DNA of 64,000 bases, taken from NCBI GenBank assembly GCA_038025085.1, contig CM076147.1, positions 25,893,001 through 25,957,000 on the forward strand, given 5' to 3'. The translations under genes were made by a program, and so were the position numbers. This document shows, one piece after another, positions 11,242-24,402 of the stretch. Source of the DNA: Tetragonia tetragonoides (lineage: Eukaryota; Streptophyta; Magnoliopsida; Caryophyllales; Aizoaceae). The notes under the pieces are model-generated. The model did no database searches and was not told the DNA's origin. It saw only the letters and a list, made by a program, of their open reading frames with translations. How positions within the stretch are numbered: position 1 is the first letter of the stretch; each line of letters begins with the position of its first letter.

Positions 11242-14200
11242 ATGGATTTTATGTCTTGGAGGATTTTGTTCACTTTTTTGTGTGCCATATCATTGTTGTG
11301 CTCTACTTGTGATTCTGAAAAAGGTAATTAATTAAGATTATTTGTTGTTCTTTCTTTCTTTCTTTCTTTGTAATTTATTTTTGTGGAGGGTGTTAGCAAA
11401 AGTAAAGCATGAAGTTATTTGTTTGATAAGTGATTAAACGTTCTTATTAATTGATAAAGAAGTTCAATACAACGGAATAATCTTACAAAGAACGTACGTT
11501 TCTATGTAACTTATTCACCTTGTGATAATATTGTCTATATGGATAAATCCCTAATTATTTGCTACATTACATGTTTAACAACACCATGTTTCAAGTAGTA
11601 TGATTCCTATGTTGCATTATTAATGTATTATTTTTCTATGCAGCTCCAAACTACTCTTTCATGAGACCAGCAACATTTGCACCCCAAGTGTCACACTATG
11701 ACTACATAGTAGTTGGTGGTGGAACAACGGGATGTGCATTGGCCGCCACACTCTCAGAGGGGGCCAACATCTTGCTCCTCGAGCGAGGTGGGGTCCCCTA
11801 CGGGGATAAAAGCATAGAAGACTTGGTTGGGTTTGGGTCAAACCTAGCAAACAACTCCCAGTTTGCACCAGCCCAACCCTTTGTATCCGAGGACGGGGTA
11901 GTCAACGCTCGAGCCCGTGTCCTCGGGGGTGGTTCAGCCCTCAATGCCGGCTTCTACACACGTGCCAGCCCGGCCTATGTCGGCCGAGCAGGGTGGGATG
12001 GTGCCTTGGTGAATAAGTCCTATGCATGGGTGGAAAGGAAGGTGGCCTTTAGACCTCCAATGCTAGAGTTTCAATCAGCTTTTAGAAATGGTTTGGTAGA
12101 AGTTGGTGTTAAGCCTTACAATGGGTTTACATATGATCACATGTATGGGACCAAAATTGGAGGGTCTATATTTGATGCCAATGGAAAGAGACACAGTGCA
12201 GCTAATTTGTTGGAGTATGCAATTCCTAATCGAACCACTGTGTATTTGTTTGCTACAGTTCATAAGATTCTGTTTCGCAAGAAAGGTAAGGCTCTAACAT
12301 TTATGCTTTTTTTTTTTTTTTTGATAGTTAGAAACTTTTTATTAAGCCAAATCAGCAAAAGAGTACATAGTCAACGAGCATCATAGTAGATCAAACTTCC
12401 CACTTTTTAGAAAGGGTTGAAATCGACTATATAATAATTTGACCGGACTAACATCTATGCATTACTCCTATATTAATATCACAATTGAAGTGACTCAAAA
12501 CCATACCATTTACATATAATGGTCACAATCATTTAAGTCAACTTCTGGATGAAGAATTATAGGATGATATGTTACAACAGCCTTTGATTAAAGTGGTTGT
12601 TAGATGTTCAATTAATTTTGCTTTTGACTATTTGATTCTCCCTCAAGTTCTAGTGTAATGAAAAAATGTTTAAGACAATATTTTGAGAAGACTTTGTTTT
12701 GTTGCAATCATTTTAACCTAGCTTGAAACTGGATTACATTTGGTTGAAAATACAATTTTGAAAACCTTTCATTATTTCCTTATACTCTTTATTCAAGTAA
12801 TTGATTAACACCAATGTGAGTTTATTGTCTTATTTGTTTGGTAGATTATTATTGACCCTTGTTGACATTTCCATTATTAGATATGCATAATACAAATCTT
12901 CGGATCCTCCTTATATATGACTTTTTATAAGTACTAATAAGCCTCCAAGCATTTATGTAAAGTTAAGGCAATGGTTTTCACAAAAACGTCTATAAGACGA
13001 CATTCCTGTAACTTTTTGTGAGACGGGGGTCACTGCTCACCATAAGTAATCTCCACATTACTAAATAGTGACCCCATTTTTTTTTGAATTGGTCTCACAC
13101 ACAAGACTTGTTGAAATATTTTTAATCACTGTTTTTCTTTGATAAACTATTCCTATTAAATTAAATAATGTTATAGATATAGCTTATTTTAAGTCCAAAA
13201 TAGTTTTGAAGAACATAACATGCAATAAATTTCACAAAATCAAAAAACAAATAAATAAATCACAGCAAGTCTAATAATTGTTGATGATCAAACAAACAGG
13301 GCAATATTCTGAAAAACCAAGAGCTCAAGGTGTGATATTCAGGGATTCAAAGGGAATAAAGCACAAAGCATATCTGACACCAGGGGAAATAAATGAGATA
13401 ATTATATCAGCTGGTGCATTAGGAAGCCCTCAACTGTTAATGCTAAGTGGGATTGGCCCAGCTGCACATCTTAAGCAAAATGGAATTAAGGTAGTTGTGG
13501 ATCAACCAATGGTAGGGCAAGGAATGGCTGATAATCCAATGAATGCTGTTATGATTCCTTCTCCTAATCCTGTTGAAGTTTCTCTCATTCAAGCTGTTGG
13601 TATCACTGAATTTGGTAGTTACATTGAAGCTGCTAGCAGTACTAGCTTTGCTAGTGCCATCATTCACTCTCTACCTACAGCTGCCCAGGTTTGCTTTCCG
13701 GTTGAGACACTAAAATGTGTCTCCGATTTCCTTTTCTTGGTCCCTTCTCTTTTATTTTTATTATCAAAACCCCCCTAATTAGTAAGTGGTGACCAAAAAA
13801 ACTCTATCACCGATAGAGACTACTATAGCATTATTCGTATAAATATACTCTATACTTGATCTGTTGGGTTGGTCTTTGATATGGGAGTACTTAAGGGTTT
13901 GTCCTCATTTTATACATTATAGCTATGTTTTCTATTAGGGTCTTTGCGAGTAAAGCTTAATATTAATAAGTTCGAACCGTACAAGTCAGAAAAAAGGTGT
14001 AATACGCACAATCGAATTCATGCACAACCCTAAATTCACTAGTAAGCTCTTATTCTACTTCTAGGATCTGTGTTGTAATCCTAAAATGAAAAGTTGACGT
14101 CTTGGGATAGAGAAATTATCAGATAGTCCTCGATCATACTCGCAGCTCTCATAATTACCACTTTTAACTACCATCTAGTTTTTAGGGTTATGCTCATCAC

Positions 14201-15011
14201 ATGTCTTCATATGTTTGGTTGAAATATCAGGCAATGGACTTGACTTCTGAAGTTTTGATATTACTTGCAGACTGCCAAACCCTTAAGCGACCAAAATAAC
14301 GACCGAAGGACACAATATGCACAGAAAGCATATGAATTGATCAACTCAGATGGAAGTGAAACCTTTTATGCAGGCCTAATCCTTGAGAAGACAATGGGAC
14401 CAATTTCAACAGGACATCTTCACCTTAAGACCAAAAACCCAAATGACAACCCATCTCTCACATTCAATTACTTCAAAGAAGAAGAGGACCTTACTAGGTG
14501 TGTTAAGGGGATGGAGATCATAGCCAAGATCATTGAATCCAAATCATTCTCTAAATTCCGGGATCCTAATGTACCGGTGAAAGACCTTCTAACGACCATG
14601 CTTAACCTTCCCCTCAACCAGCGGCCAAGGAGTTCCGACGATTTTGAGTTTTCCGACCTTCGACAATATTGCAAGGATACGGTGATGACAATATGGCACT
14701 ACCATGGTGGTTGCCAAGTTGGTAGGGTGGTTGATAAGCATTACAAGGTTCTTAATGTTAGTGGTTTAAGGGTTATTGATGGGTCTACATTATATGACTC
14801 TCCTGGAACAAACCCTCAAGCCACTGTCATGATGCTTGGAAGGTAAGTCAAATTTCTCATCATGCTTGTTACAATGGTACATTTGTGTCTCTTAAACTTG
14901 TACTAATGGTTTCTTTTTTTTTTTTTCTTTTTTTTTTTTACTTCTACACATAGGTACATGGGACAGATGATTTTGAAGGGTAGAACTGATATGATTGTTG
15001 GGAGCAACTAG
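11242..15011 (+). CDS. HOTHEAD-like GMC (FAD-dependent) oxidoreductase
   Basis: Complete five-exon gene: 11242-11323, 11644-12285, 13300-13688, 14271-14842, 14954-15011. It totals 1743 nt, 580 aa, normal for the HOTHEAD/mandelonitrile-lyase-like family. A hydrophobic signal peptide (about residues 1-22) predicts secretion. The FAD dinucleotide motif VVGGGTTGC is near residues 50-58. GMC signature 1, RVLGGGSALNAG, is near 119-130, and signature 2, GALGSPQLLMLSGIGP, at 280-295. The catalytic HYHGG has its histidines at 514 and 516, and GTNPQA at 550-555 supplies the second active-site Asn. HOTHEAD oxidises omega-hydroxy fatty acids for cutin in Arabidopsis; other family members act as hydroxynitrile lyases, so the substrate is unknown here. 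The C-terminus is short, ending MIVGSN. Intron 2 (12286-13299) carries a long T-run at 12307-12322, possibly a reversed retroposon tail. Confidence 0.93.
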
Positions 15012-15489
15012 AGAAAAAAATTATGTAGCAGATTTGCCAAAATGCAATTGAACTAGTTTCTTTTATCCAGGATTTCAAAGGTTGTAGCTAGTTTTCCATC
15101 GTAGTTCATTTCACCTTGTCAAAAAGAAGAAAAAAGACATAATTAAAGGGAAAAGAAATAATTTTCCCCCTTATGGTTCATTTTACCTTTTAAATAGAAG
15201 AAAATGTTAATTATCTCAATTTCATGTATTTAAGGCATAAATCCCACCTTACATATTTTGCGATGAAAAGAAATAAAAAGTGACAGAGATGATGAACAAA
15301 TTGAGGCTAACCATTGTCCAAACTGACAATAGATGAAGCCTTAGAAGGTAAACCGAGCGCAGAGATCAGAGGACCAAACTGACCATTAGCAATTGATACG
15401 ATGAAGCAGAGAACACTAACAGGCTAAAGTTTAAAAGATTTGACCTAGACCTAGCATTTCAGGTGCTTGCTATCAAGTTAACACATACT

Positions 15490-15779
15490 GGTTGTTTGGT
15501 TGGCATAAGAAATCATGGGCAGTAGAACTTCCTACGGCTACGTATGTACATAAGTGGTGATGTTTGGTTGACAAAAAAGTAGTAAACGGGGGAAGTAGAA
15601 CTTCCCATGACTGATGACTGTTCACTTTCCACTCGCCTCGGTAAGTAGAAATTCCCATGAGAAGTGACTTCCTTTGTTGGCAACCAAACAACTTTATCAA
15701 CGTTCTATGAATTCGATGGAGATATATATTTCCTATGATTTGGAACATCATAGGAACTTCAAGTGAACCAAACAAGCCC
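15490..15779. mobile_element. Tourist-like MITE, degenerate
   Basis: The right end in complement reads GGGCTTGTTTGGTTC and the left end GGTTGTTTGGTTGG. 'gtagaacttcc' and 'gggaagtagaa' blocks are mirrored inside. TTA follows the right end. Length near 290 bp and terminal sequence fit PIF/Harbinger-derived MITEs. It lies in the convergent 3' space between the GMC and ARID genes. Confidence 0.5.
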
Positions 15780-16069
15780 TTATATATGCAACCTTACCCC
15801 TACCATATCAACAAATTTCCATCATACAAAAAAAATTGAAGGCTAACTTTCATCCTTTGATATGTGTAACTCGCAAAAAATAAGTCCCTTTGAGATTACA
15901 GAAGCTGGAGGAGTACAAGAAGATACAAAACGGTCACGAATCTAACTGCAGAGACTGTACTAGCTCATACTTACCTCTCCTATGTGATCTGAACGGCAGA
16001 AGGCAAAACGCATTGCTTTCCTACAGTACCCAGTCTACTTCAACATCAAGATGGACAACCTGATAGCAG

Positions 16070-19000
16070 CTAGTCATACTGTTCGAATGGAACCCGGACA
16101 AACAACTGCCCGTGCAATGTTACCACAGCTGATGTTTGATGTGGGTCGATTCTCGATGGTAGGTTAACAACCTGATGAAAAAGAAAATGAGAAGAAAATC
16201 ACATAAGAATTATGTAACTCGTAATGAGTTGGTTTTCATAGTTCATGTTCATTATACAATCCTTAAAAAATAGTTGGGTCTTATCCCAAGTGAAACTGCA
16301 TTCCTCCATGTCCATGAATGCATTTTAACATCGCCATAAACAAAAGCAATTTCAAATTCAATTGTAAAGCAAAATTAGACACCTTTTCTGCAACTAATAT
16401 GCTCATAAGTTAATAACCTTTGCTACTACTGCTATGCGTTCGAGTTGGTCTATATACCCAACCACCAACATCTTCATCAAATAGGATATGTCAATCTTTT
16501 ACCACCCACCAAACCCCACCCATCAACAGAGCAGATTATGAAAGTACAACTATTTGAAAGCCCTGAGCCATTAGACAAGGAAACCTTTTTTTTTTTAATC
16601 ATCAGAGACAAGGAAACCTAACATACAGAAGATTCATACAATTCTTCATCAAAAAGACAAATCAGAATATAATTTAGTTCATGAAATGTACACTGTACAT
16701 ATTATGCATACCAGCCTACCAGGTCAACAGAAATCAAATACAGAGATGTAAAGGCTACAACAATTAACAAGATAATGAAGAAACGAAAAACAAGGAGCTG
16801 AATACGCCATTGTTATAAAACCAGATTGGCCATCTAACAAAGAGCATGCAATTATGCAAATTTCAACCCAGTAATTAATAATCATTGGTTGTAGTATGAT
16901 GATGGGTGCAGATTAGGACATGTCACAACTTTGGGTAATTATCCGCTGGTTTCCAAGCGCACCGGGGGGGGGGGGATGATGTTACCACCACAAATACAGT
17001 AAAGAATAATGTAATGAACAACTTTGAGATCCTTCTTTTTTTTTTTTTTAGATAACATGGTGACCAAGCTTTGCTTGACTAATCCCATGGGCCCTGACTG
17101 AAGTTAACGACCAAGAAAACCTCCAGTGGCCCCGTGGGGACTCGAACTTGGGACCTCTGGAATACTTCTCAGAGGTCTTACCAACTGAGCTACCCCCTCA
17201 GGGTTAACTTTGAGATCATTCTCCCCCTTTAGGGTCACTTGAGGGGAAAAGCTCCACACCCACAACAACCACCTAGTAAGTATCCCGCCTAGGGCGGGGT
17301 CTGGGGAGGTCCAGATGTACGCAGCCTTACCCCTAACTAGTCCCCTAGAAGAGAGACTGTTTCCGATAGACCGGAAAAGCTCCACACCCGCGTTATAATA
17401 ATAAAAGTCAAGCAGACTGAAGTGTCCAAGATAGCAATTCGTAAGGGGGCATCATTTTGAATATTCTGATTCCATCAATGAGGGGGCCAATCACCTCAGC
17501 CTCAAAACATTTTTTACATATAGATAAATACCTTTTTAAATGGTGTGACACACCAAGGATTTTCTGGATTTTCAGGTTCACCAGATATAACCAAACGACC
17601 TGCTGGGTCTGACTGGACACGCACCTGTAAAGAAGAGAAAGATTTAGTTTCACAATACTTTCTGACAGCCAATATAGTCGGTGTTTCGAGAAGTACTAAT
17701 TTGAAATATTATCTACATGTGTGACCGTAGTAGTACTAGGAAAACTTTATTTTCATAATTTCTCTCTTAGAAGTTCCTTTTTTTTCAGATCGGCCAAAGA
17801 TCTCAAACATATAAGGACAATATCAGAACAACCCAATAATAGGACATTGGTTAAGTTAAACCCATGAACTGAAACTTCAAAAGGCAGATGATGACAACAA
17901 ATATATCAACAGGCAAGTTAAAAGGACAATCATCACTAGATTTTTATTACTGTTAAGCACGGATGTTATTTCTTAGATAACATCATTACTTGGCTCCTGC
18001 TTTGTCCCAAGAACAAACAGAAGCGGAGAGATAGACAAGATGCGTCTATCCCAAGCTTAATGATGATTGATTTATGATACATGTTAAATTAAACCATTAG
18101 TTTAAACTCGAAAGAAGATTATCACAACGAAAATATCAACAGGCAAGGTAAAAGAACAATCATCACAAGATTTTACTGCTGTTAAGCACAGATATTATTT
18201 CTTAGATAACATCATCACTAGGCTTCTGCTTTTTCCCAAGAATAAACAGAAGTGGAGAAGGAGATCTCAATTAGATGCTTTCTCACCCAAGCTTATTGTT
18301 AGTGGATTTCAAGTGTATCCAAAACATGTAAGATTTAGCCCTCTTTTTTGGCAATAACAACTCACTACTGCTTGGGAATATTTAATGATTCTGCACACAG
18401 CTTGACCATTGAATTCACAATCAGTTAGATTAGTTCTCTGAATTTATGATGGACCTCTACACTAACATTTCAGATCTTGCTTCCTGGTCAACAGGGCTCC
18501 AGTTTCAAATACTTGGAGTCAATCCTAAAATTAGGCTTTATGTAATCAAAAATTCACAACTGACTGCCAACAACAAAAACAACTAAGATCCAAGAATCAA
18601 TATTTATAAGCTTTCTTGGTGCATAAATCCATAGATGACAGCATCAAGTCACTTGAGATCCCCCTCTTTTACGCTTTTCTTATCCCCAGTGGAGTGTGGT
18701 GTGAAGAGCAAGACTCAAAACTTGCTTTTAATTCTTTACACCCAGAAACGAACCTTGATGCAGAGTATTATACCACCATATTCATAGAAAAAGAGCTGAA
18801 CAAATTAGTCTGTAAGAGAATGTATAAAGGAAAAAAAGACATCACCTAAGGTGAGAGGAAAGTGGTTAAAGACAATAAAGTTGGTGGATTTCCCTTTGGG
18901 CTAAGGCGGCGGGACCCTTTAAGGGTGTTCCGCTTACGGTAGTTCAGCGCCATTGGCGCGATTTGTAGATATTTTGGATTGCTTATGAGAATGCCTTGTC

Positions 19001-22000
19001 CTCCTATTTTTATTCTTTCATCAATTGATTAATAAAGATTTTTCTTATCTAAAAAAAAAATTGGTGGATTTCTTCTGAGGTTGCCAAAAATAAAGAAATC
19101 TGCGCCCTGACGGCCAAACATGCCCCTTGACGGCCAAACATGCCACATTAGCATGCACCAAGACATCCAGTAGTGGTAGAATGGTTAGTATGACGACACT
19201 GAAAGGAATTAAGATTTTAAAAAGGGAATTGCAACGACTGTGTAGCCTATGAGAAGCAAAGCCTACAAATAAAAGGAAATTATTCTGTTTTCAGCCTATT
19301 AGCCGGTGACACGAACAAGGCATAGTTCTGAAGCTACTTAATAAAATTGTACGAACTACGATCAAATCACCATAATGAAGTTATAAGGAATGTACGAAAT
19401 AGAAAGGGACATCACCTCTTCACGTAGGAGCCCGGGAACTAAAGCATAGACCTCATAGCAATCTTTCTGATGGAAAAAATTAAAAAAAGAATAATTATTA
19501 TTATAAAATGGAAAGAAACAGCTAATCCAGTCATAAAGCACATACAAACTCGATACTTACAGTCACTCGCACATTTATCTTTACCCAATCAGCAGGAGAT
19601 CCAATGTCGATAACCGTCGTTTCTGATCTGCAAATAATGCAACAATCAGTACAACTTTAAAGCAAAAACCAGCTGCGAGAACTCTAAGCACAAAAGATGA
19701 CATTCATAAATAAGCCTGTCCGAGGATGAGACTGCTGCCAGAATAATTAGATCAATCAACACTGTCCAGCAGTTAGGAAGTTGAAAGGTGAAGAGTTTTG
19801 GAGACTTCCCTTTCTTCCAGGCGTTGATCCAGCACTAAACTTAGTAGTTTTGAGATCTTTTCTCCCTAGAATTTTCTGATTCTTATGCAAAGGCTGTTGG
19901 ACAGGGAGCTGATACAAGCTACACTTTCAGAATTTTGATAACAAATTTCCGATCACTACAGATCAGATATCCTCTCTACTTCTCCCTATACCAAACCCGC
20001 TATGCACTAAAAAAACAAGTGGTATCAAAGCTTCTAACAGGCCAGAAATACAGAAAAATCATTCTATCAGGTTGAAGTATGGCTTCAACACCCTCTATGT
20101 CCACCATCTCTATGCCAGTATCTCCCACATTTGGGGTAGAGAACAATGATTACTGGTGCATAAAAATGAAGCTAAACTTGAGAGCATATGCACTTGCACT
20201 GTGGGAGATAGTAGAGATAGAGTCGAACAAGAAAAGAAGCAAAAACACGCAGAAGCTCAACTAAAGATGTTGAGTGAAGATGAGTTGCAACTTGCAAGAT
20301 GCCAAGAATTGTCATACATACTTAGTGATGTCACAGACACCATATTTCCTAGAATAAGGAGAGCTTCTACAGCAAAAGAAGCATGGGGTCTCCTCTAGGA
20401 GTTCTATATAGATGACAAGGTAAGAGATCTTTGCCTCAATACATTAGGAAACTTTTTGAAAATATGAAGCTTTAAAATATCACACTTCCAGATTTAGGGA
20501 AGTTTTGAGTCTTTTGAATCAAATAAAAATGTATGGGGTAAGGCATCTTTGATAAGAGAATCATGAGAAAGATTATGGGAACCTTTACTGACTAGTTCAA
20601 TACCATTGTCACTATTATTGAACAAACAAAAGACTTACCAAAACTTGGTTTCTTTACTGGCCCATGGACAAAAATTCAGAAAAATGCGATTCTTTCCAGT
20701 CAATGCATAAGCCAAAGCCATCAAGTTATTAAGCAGCATCTTGAAGAACAAAGGTGGTGAAAAGTTCAAAACTGGAAACAAAAGGGAAGCACCACAATCA
20801 AGGGGAAATTTTCCTCCATGTGGTACTTGTGGAAAACAAATCATTTTTTTTTTAGATAAGACATCTTACAAGGAAAGACTAAATGTTGCTTTTGCAGAGA
20901 TTTGGTCACCTCGAGAAGGACTGTAGACAGAAACAGAAAGAGAATCAGTCAAACACATAGGTACACTTCTCAAGCAGCAATGAAGATGAAGAAGCTATGT
21001 TTTTCTCACGACAAGCATCAACCTACAGAAACAAGGATAGATGGTTGATTGACAGTGGCTGCACCTGCACGTCTCATATGACAAATAATTCAAGCATTTT
21101 CTGCAAATTCGACACTTTTGTCGACCCCCACTTCGGTTGGGAAACAGCACTTTTGTTCAGTCCATTGGCAAGGCCACTATTGTAGTTCAAACAAAGAAAG
21201 GTAAGATTGTAAGAAATACATAAGTGATGTTCTTCTAGTAACAGATCTTGATGACAATTTGCCAAGTGTTGTGCAAATGGTAAAAATGGCTATTTTATTG
21301 TTTCTTAGAATATAATCATTGCATCATAATTGATCCAGGGCAGAGAAGAAAAAGATTGCCAAAATCACAATGGAGAACAAGAGCTTTCCTTTGAGGTGCA
21401 ATTATCCAGGAGAGGTCGCAAGCGAAGCTCTCATAAATAACACTTCGCTATGGCATAGAAGGTATGGGCACTTCAATGTTCAATCTACAAGCTCTCAATG
21501 AACTTTATAACAAAGACAAGATAAGAGACTTCCCTTCTATACCTGAAAGGGAGAAGTTATTTCTCGTCCATACCGATGTTTGGAAACTGCAAAAGATTCT
21601 ATCTCTCACCGTGAACAAGTATTTTATCCTTTCCATTGATGCTTTCAGCAGGTCAACTTGGGTATAATTCTGAAGTTTTCTGTTTTTAAGAAGTTCAAAG
21701 CTCTTGCAAAATATCAAAGAGGATTGTAAACTCAAGAAAATAGGGTGAAATGCACCTCGTCAGAATTTGATAACTTCTGTGAAGAACAAAGGCATTGAGA
21801 ATCAATTCATTCTTGGTACATGGCACAGCAAAATGGAGTTTCAGAAAGAAAAAACAGATCTGTTGGAGAGATGCCTAAATGCATGCCAGAAGAAAAGAAC
21901 ATGCTGAGAAAATTCTAAACAGAGGGTGTTTATACAGTTGTGTACTTACTAAACAGATTGCTTAGAAAGGTGGTTCGAGGGAAGATTCCAATTGAAGCAT

Positions 22001-24356
22001 GGAGAAGGAGGAAGCCAATAATCAAGCACTGCACTTGAGATTGTTTGGTTCAATATGTCATGCTCACATACCAGCTCAAAAAAGAAGCAAGTTGGGTGCT
22101 AAAGCTGAAAAATGTATCTTCCTTGGCTATGACTCCCGGTCTAAGCGCCACAGAATTTTTATTCGAGCATGGAGAAGATCATGATCAAGATCAACAGAGA
22201 CGCGCAATTTGACGAAGAGGCTTCCTGGAATAGGGGAGAAAAAAAGGTTGAAAGGAGAATGATTCAGGTCAGACATCAGCTAGAACCAGATCCCAGTGAC
22301 GATAATGATATGGAATCAACTCCTAATTCACCAGTTTCATGATTGATATCCTGTACAAGCTGAACTCCATCTTCAAGGTCCAAATCTGTGGGCTCGTGGA
22401 TAGCAGAATAAGAGACCGCGCTCAGAAATACATGAGAATGACCTATATTCATTTAGATCCCAAATTGTGTGAGTGTAGTCAATTTGCTACTGATGAGACT
22501 AGTAGCTACAAAGAAGAATCTACACATGCGGAGTGGCAACATGCTATGGCTATTGAAATACAGATTGAGAAAAACAGAACATGGGAGTTGGTTGAGAGGC
22601 TTAACGACCGCAAGGAGAGATATAAGTTCTCAAAATCAGTCATAACCCAATTGGATCCATCAAGTAATACAAGGCCAGATTAGTCGTCAAAAGCAAGCGG
22701 GATTCTAATATGGAGATACTTTATATTTTTGCTCTGCTGGCCTGTCATTAATGGCCGCACAAGAGGAGTGGAAGATATTTCAGCTCTGCCTTCTTACATG
22801 GAGAGCTCATGGACGAGATTTTCATTGAGCAACCTCCAAGATTCATATACAACGGCGAAGATGAGGTCTACAAGATGAAGAAGGCTTTGTATGGCCTATA
22901 GCGGAAGAATTCAAGAGAAGTACGAACGAGCATCCTTTCATTTCATACGATTTAAAAGAGGTGACATTTAGCTTGCAACAGAGGGAATTAATTATTACGT
23001 CAAAGTATCCAAAAGATTAGCAACAATAGGATGTTATTGAGATCAACAAACATACTACGACCGAGATAGGTGCAATGAGGGGCAGTAGTGCAAATTTGGT
23101 GGAGTTAGAGCCCACACCAAATTCCACTTTGTCTATAGGTTTAGCGTACTTCGAAACCTTCATTAAGAATGAAGCTGCTTTTGTTCTTACTGCAATTTGC
23201 ACCCTCTCACTCATACTGCTGAACTCTTTCCCCCTTTTATTTTGTCTGCTAACAATTGCAAGTTTTCAGTAAAGAATAAATCACAAGAATTAGCTGTTCA
23301 GCACAGCATAAGGCCCTATTGAATTGTAAATAAGAGAACAAGACAGAGTCACCCGTGGCCGTACCAAATAAAAGAGAATGGATAAATAACTTACTAACTG
23401 GACTAATAGACTTAACTGTATTTTTGGCACTTTTGTGCGAACATCTTTGACAGCAGCATCCACTGAAGAGGGCTTTTTACGTTTTAGAACACCTGTAAGC
23501 AGAAGAGCCAAATAATTCACCTTATAATTATATTCTCCCGGGTGCATAAAACTGAATCTGAATATACTTAGAAGTAAAGCTAGAAGACAAAACAGTGAAG
23601 AAACAGACCGAGGTTTTTCAGCTGCTTTTCTTTCTTGCTCAAAGAGACTGAATTCTTATCCTACAGAAAACAAAAAGATATCGAAGTCAAGACATTACAC
23701 TGGATATATATACTTAAAGCAAGAGGACAAGAGAAGAGAAGGAAACAAAAACATACCTTTATGATTGGGTCGCTAACTTCACCATTATCAAGAATACGCT
23801 GAGAGTGCCAACCCTGCATTGCACGAGCTGCAGCATCCCTACGTGCCCTCCCTGATCCAGAAGCCTGGGTATTGCCAAAGTGAGCAAAACAATGCCAATA
23901 AACGTGAGATAAAGCTTATCTTTTACATCTTTCTTTTCCCTAGGGGAGAGGATAAATGTATATGTGACAGATAAAGAAGCACACAAGCTTATGATGACCA
24001 AAGTGTCAAAAGGAACGCTTTTGCTGGAGTATGTATTTGAAATATATGTAGTGCCAAATGAAGTAAAAGTATTGTTTAGGAAAGGTGAGAAACTTTGCAG
24101 CAACTACAGTGCTGATGGATACAAGTGCGAGGAGCAGTGGTAAAAGCCACCCTCCCCCTCCCACCAAAATATATTTTACTGAGATTCCTAATTTGCATGA
24201 TATCTTGGCAAGAACTTTGTTTACCAGTACCCTGAACTTTTGTTAAACAATTTTTAACATTGACAGCTTGTACAAAGAATGGTTAACATCGACGGCTTTA
24301 AAAAACTGTATGATGAGGGTCTTTCCAACCACATGAATAATTTTTTCGATAAGTAT

Positions 24357-24402
<46 letters not shown>

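Noticed and set aside
11659..11868. Minus-strand frame across GMC exon 2
   Set aside because: Shadow of the FAD-binding region of the GMC gene.
17140..17205. A tRNA gene on the minus strand
   Set aside because: A and B boxes are present, but the 3' half cannot fold as a tRNA, and a SINE body, poly(A) tail and TSD follow, so it is a SINE head.
23290..23547. Extended ARID exon 8 using the open frame past 23417
   Set aside because: Reading on to the 23394 donor breaks the frame into exon 9 and stops; the upstream donor restores the HSP20 domain exactly.
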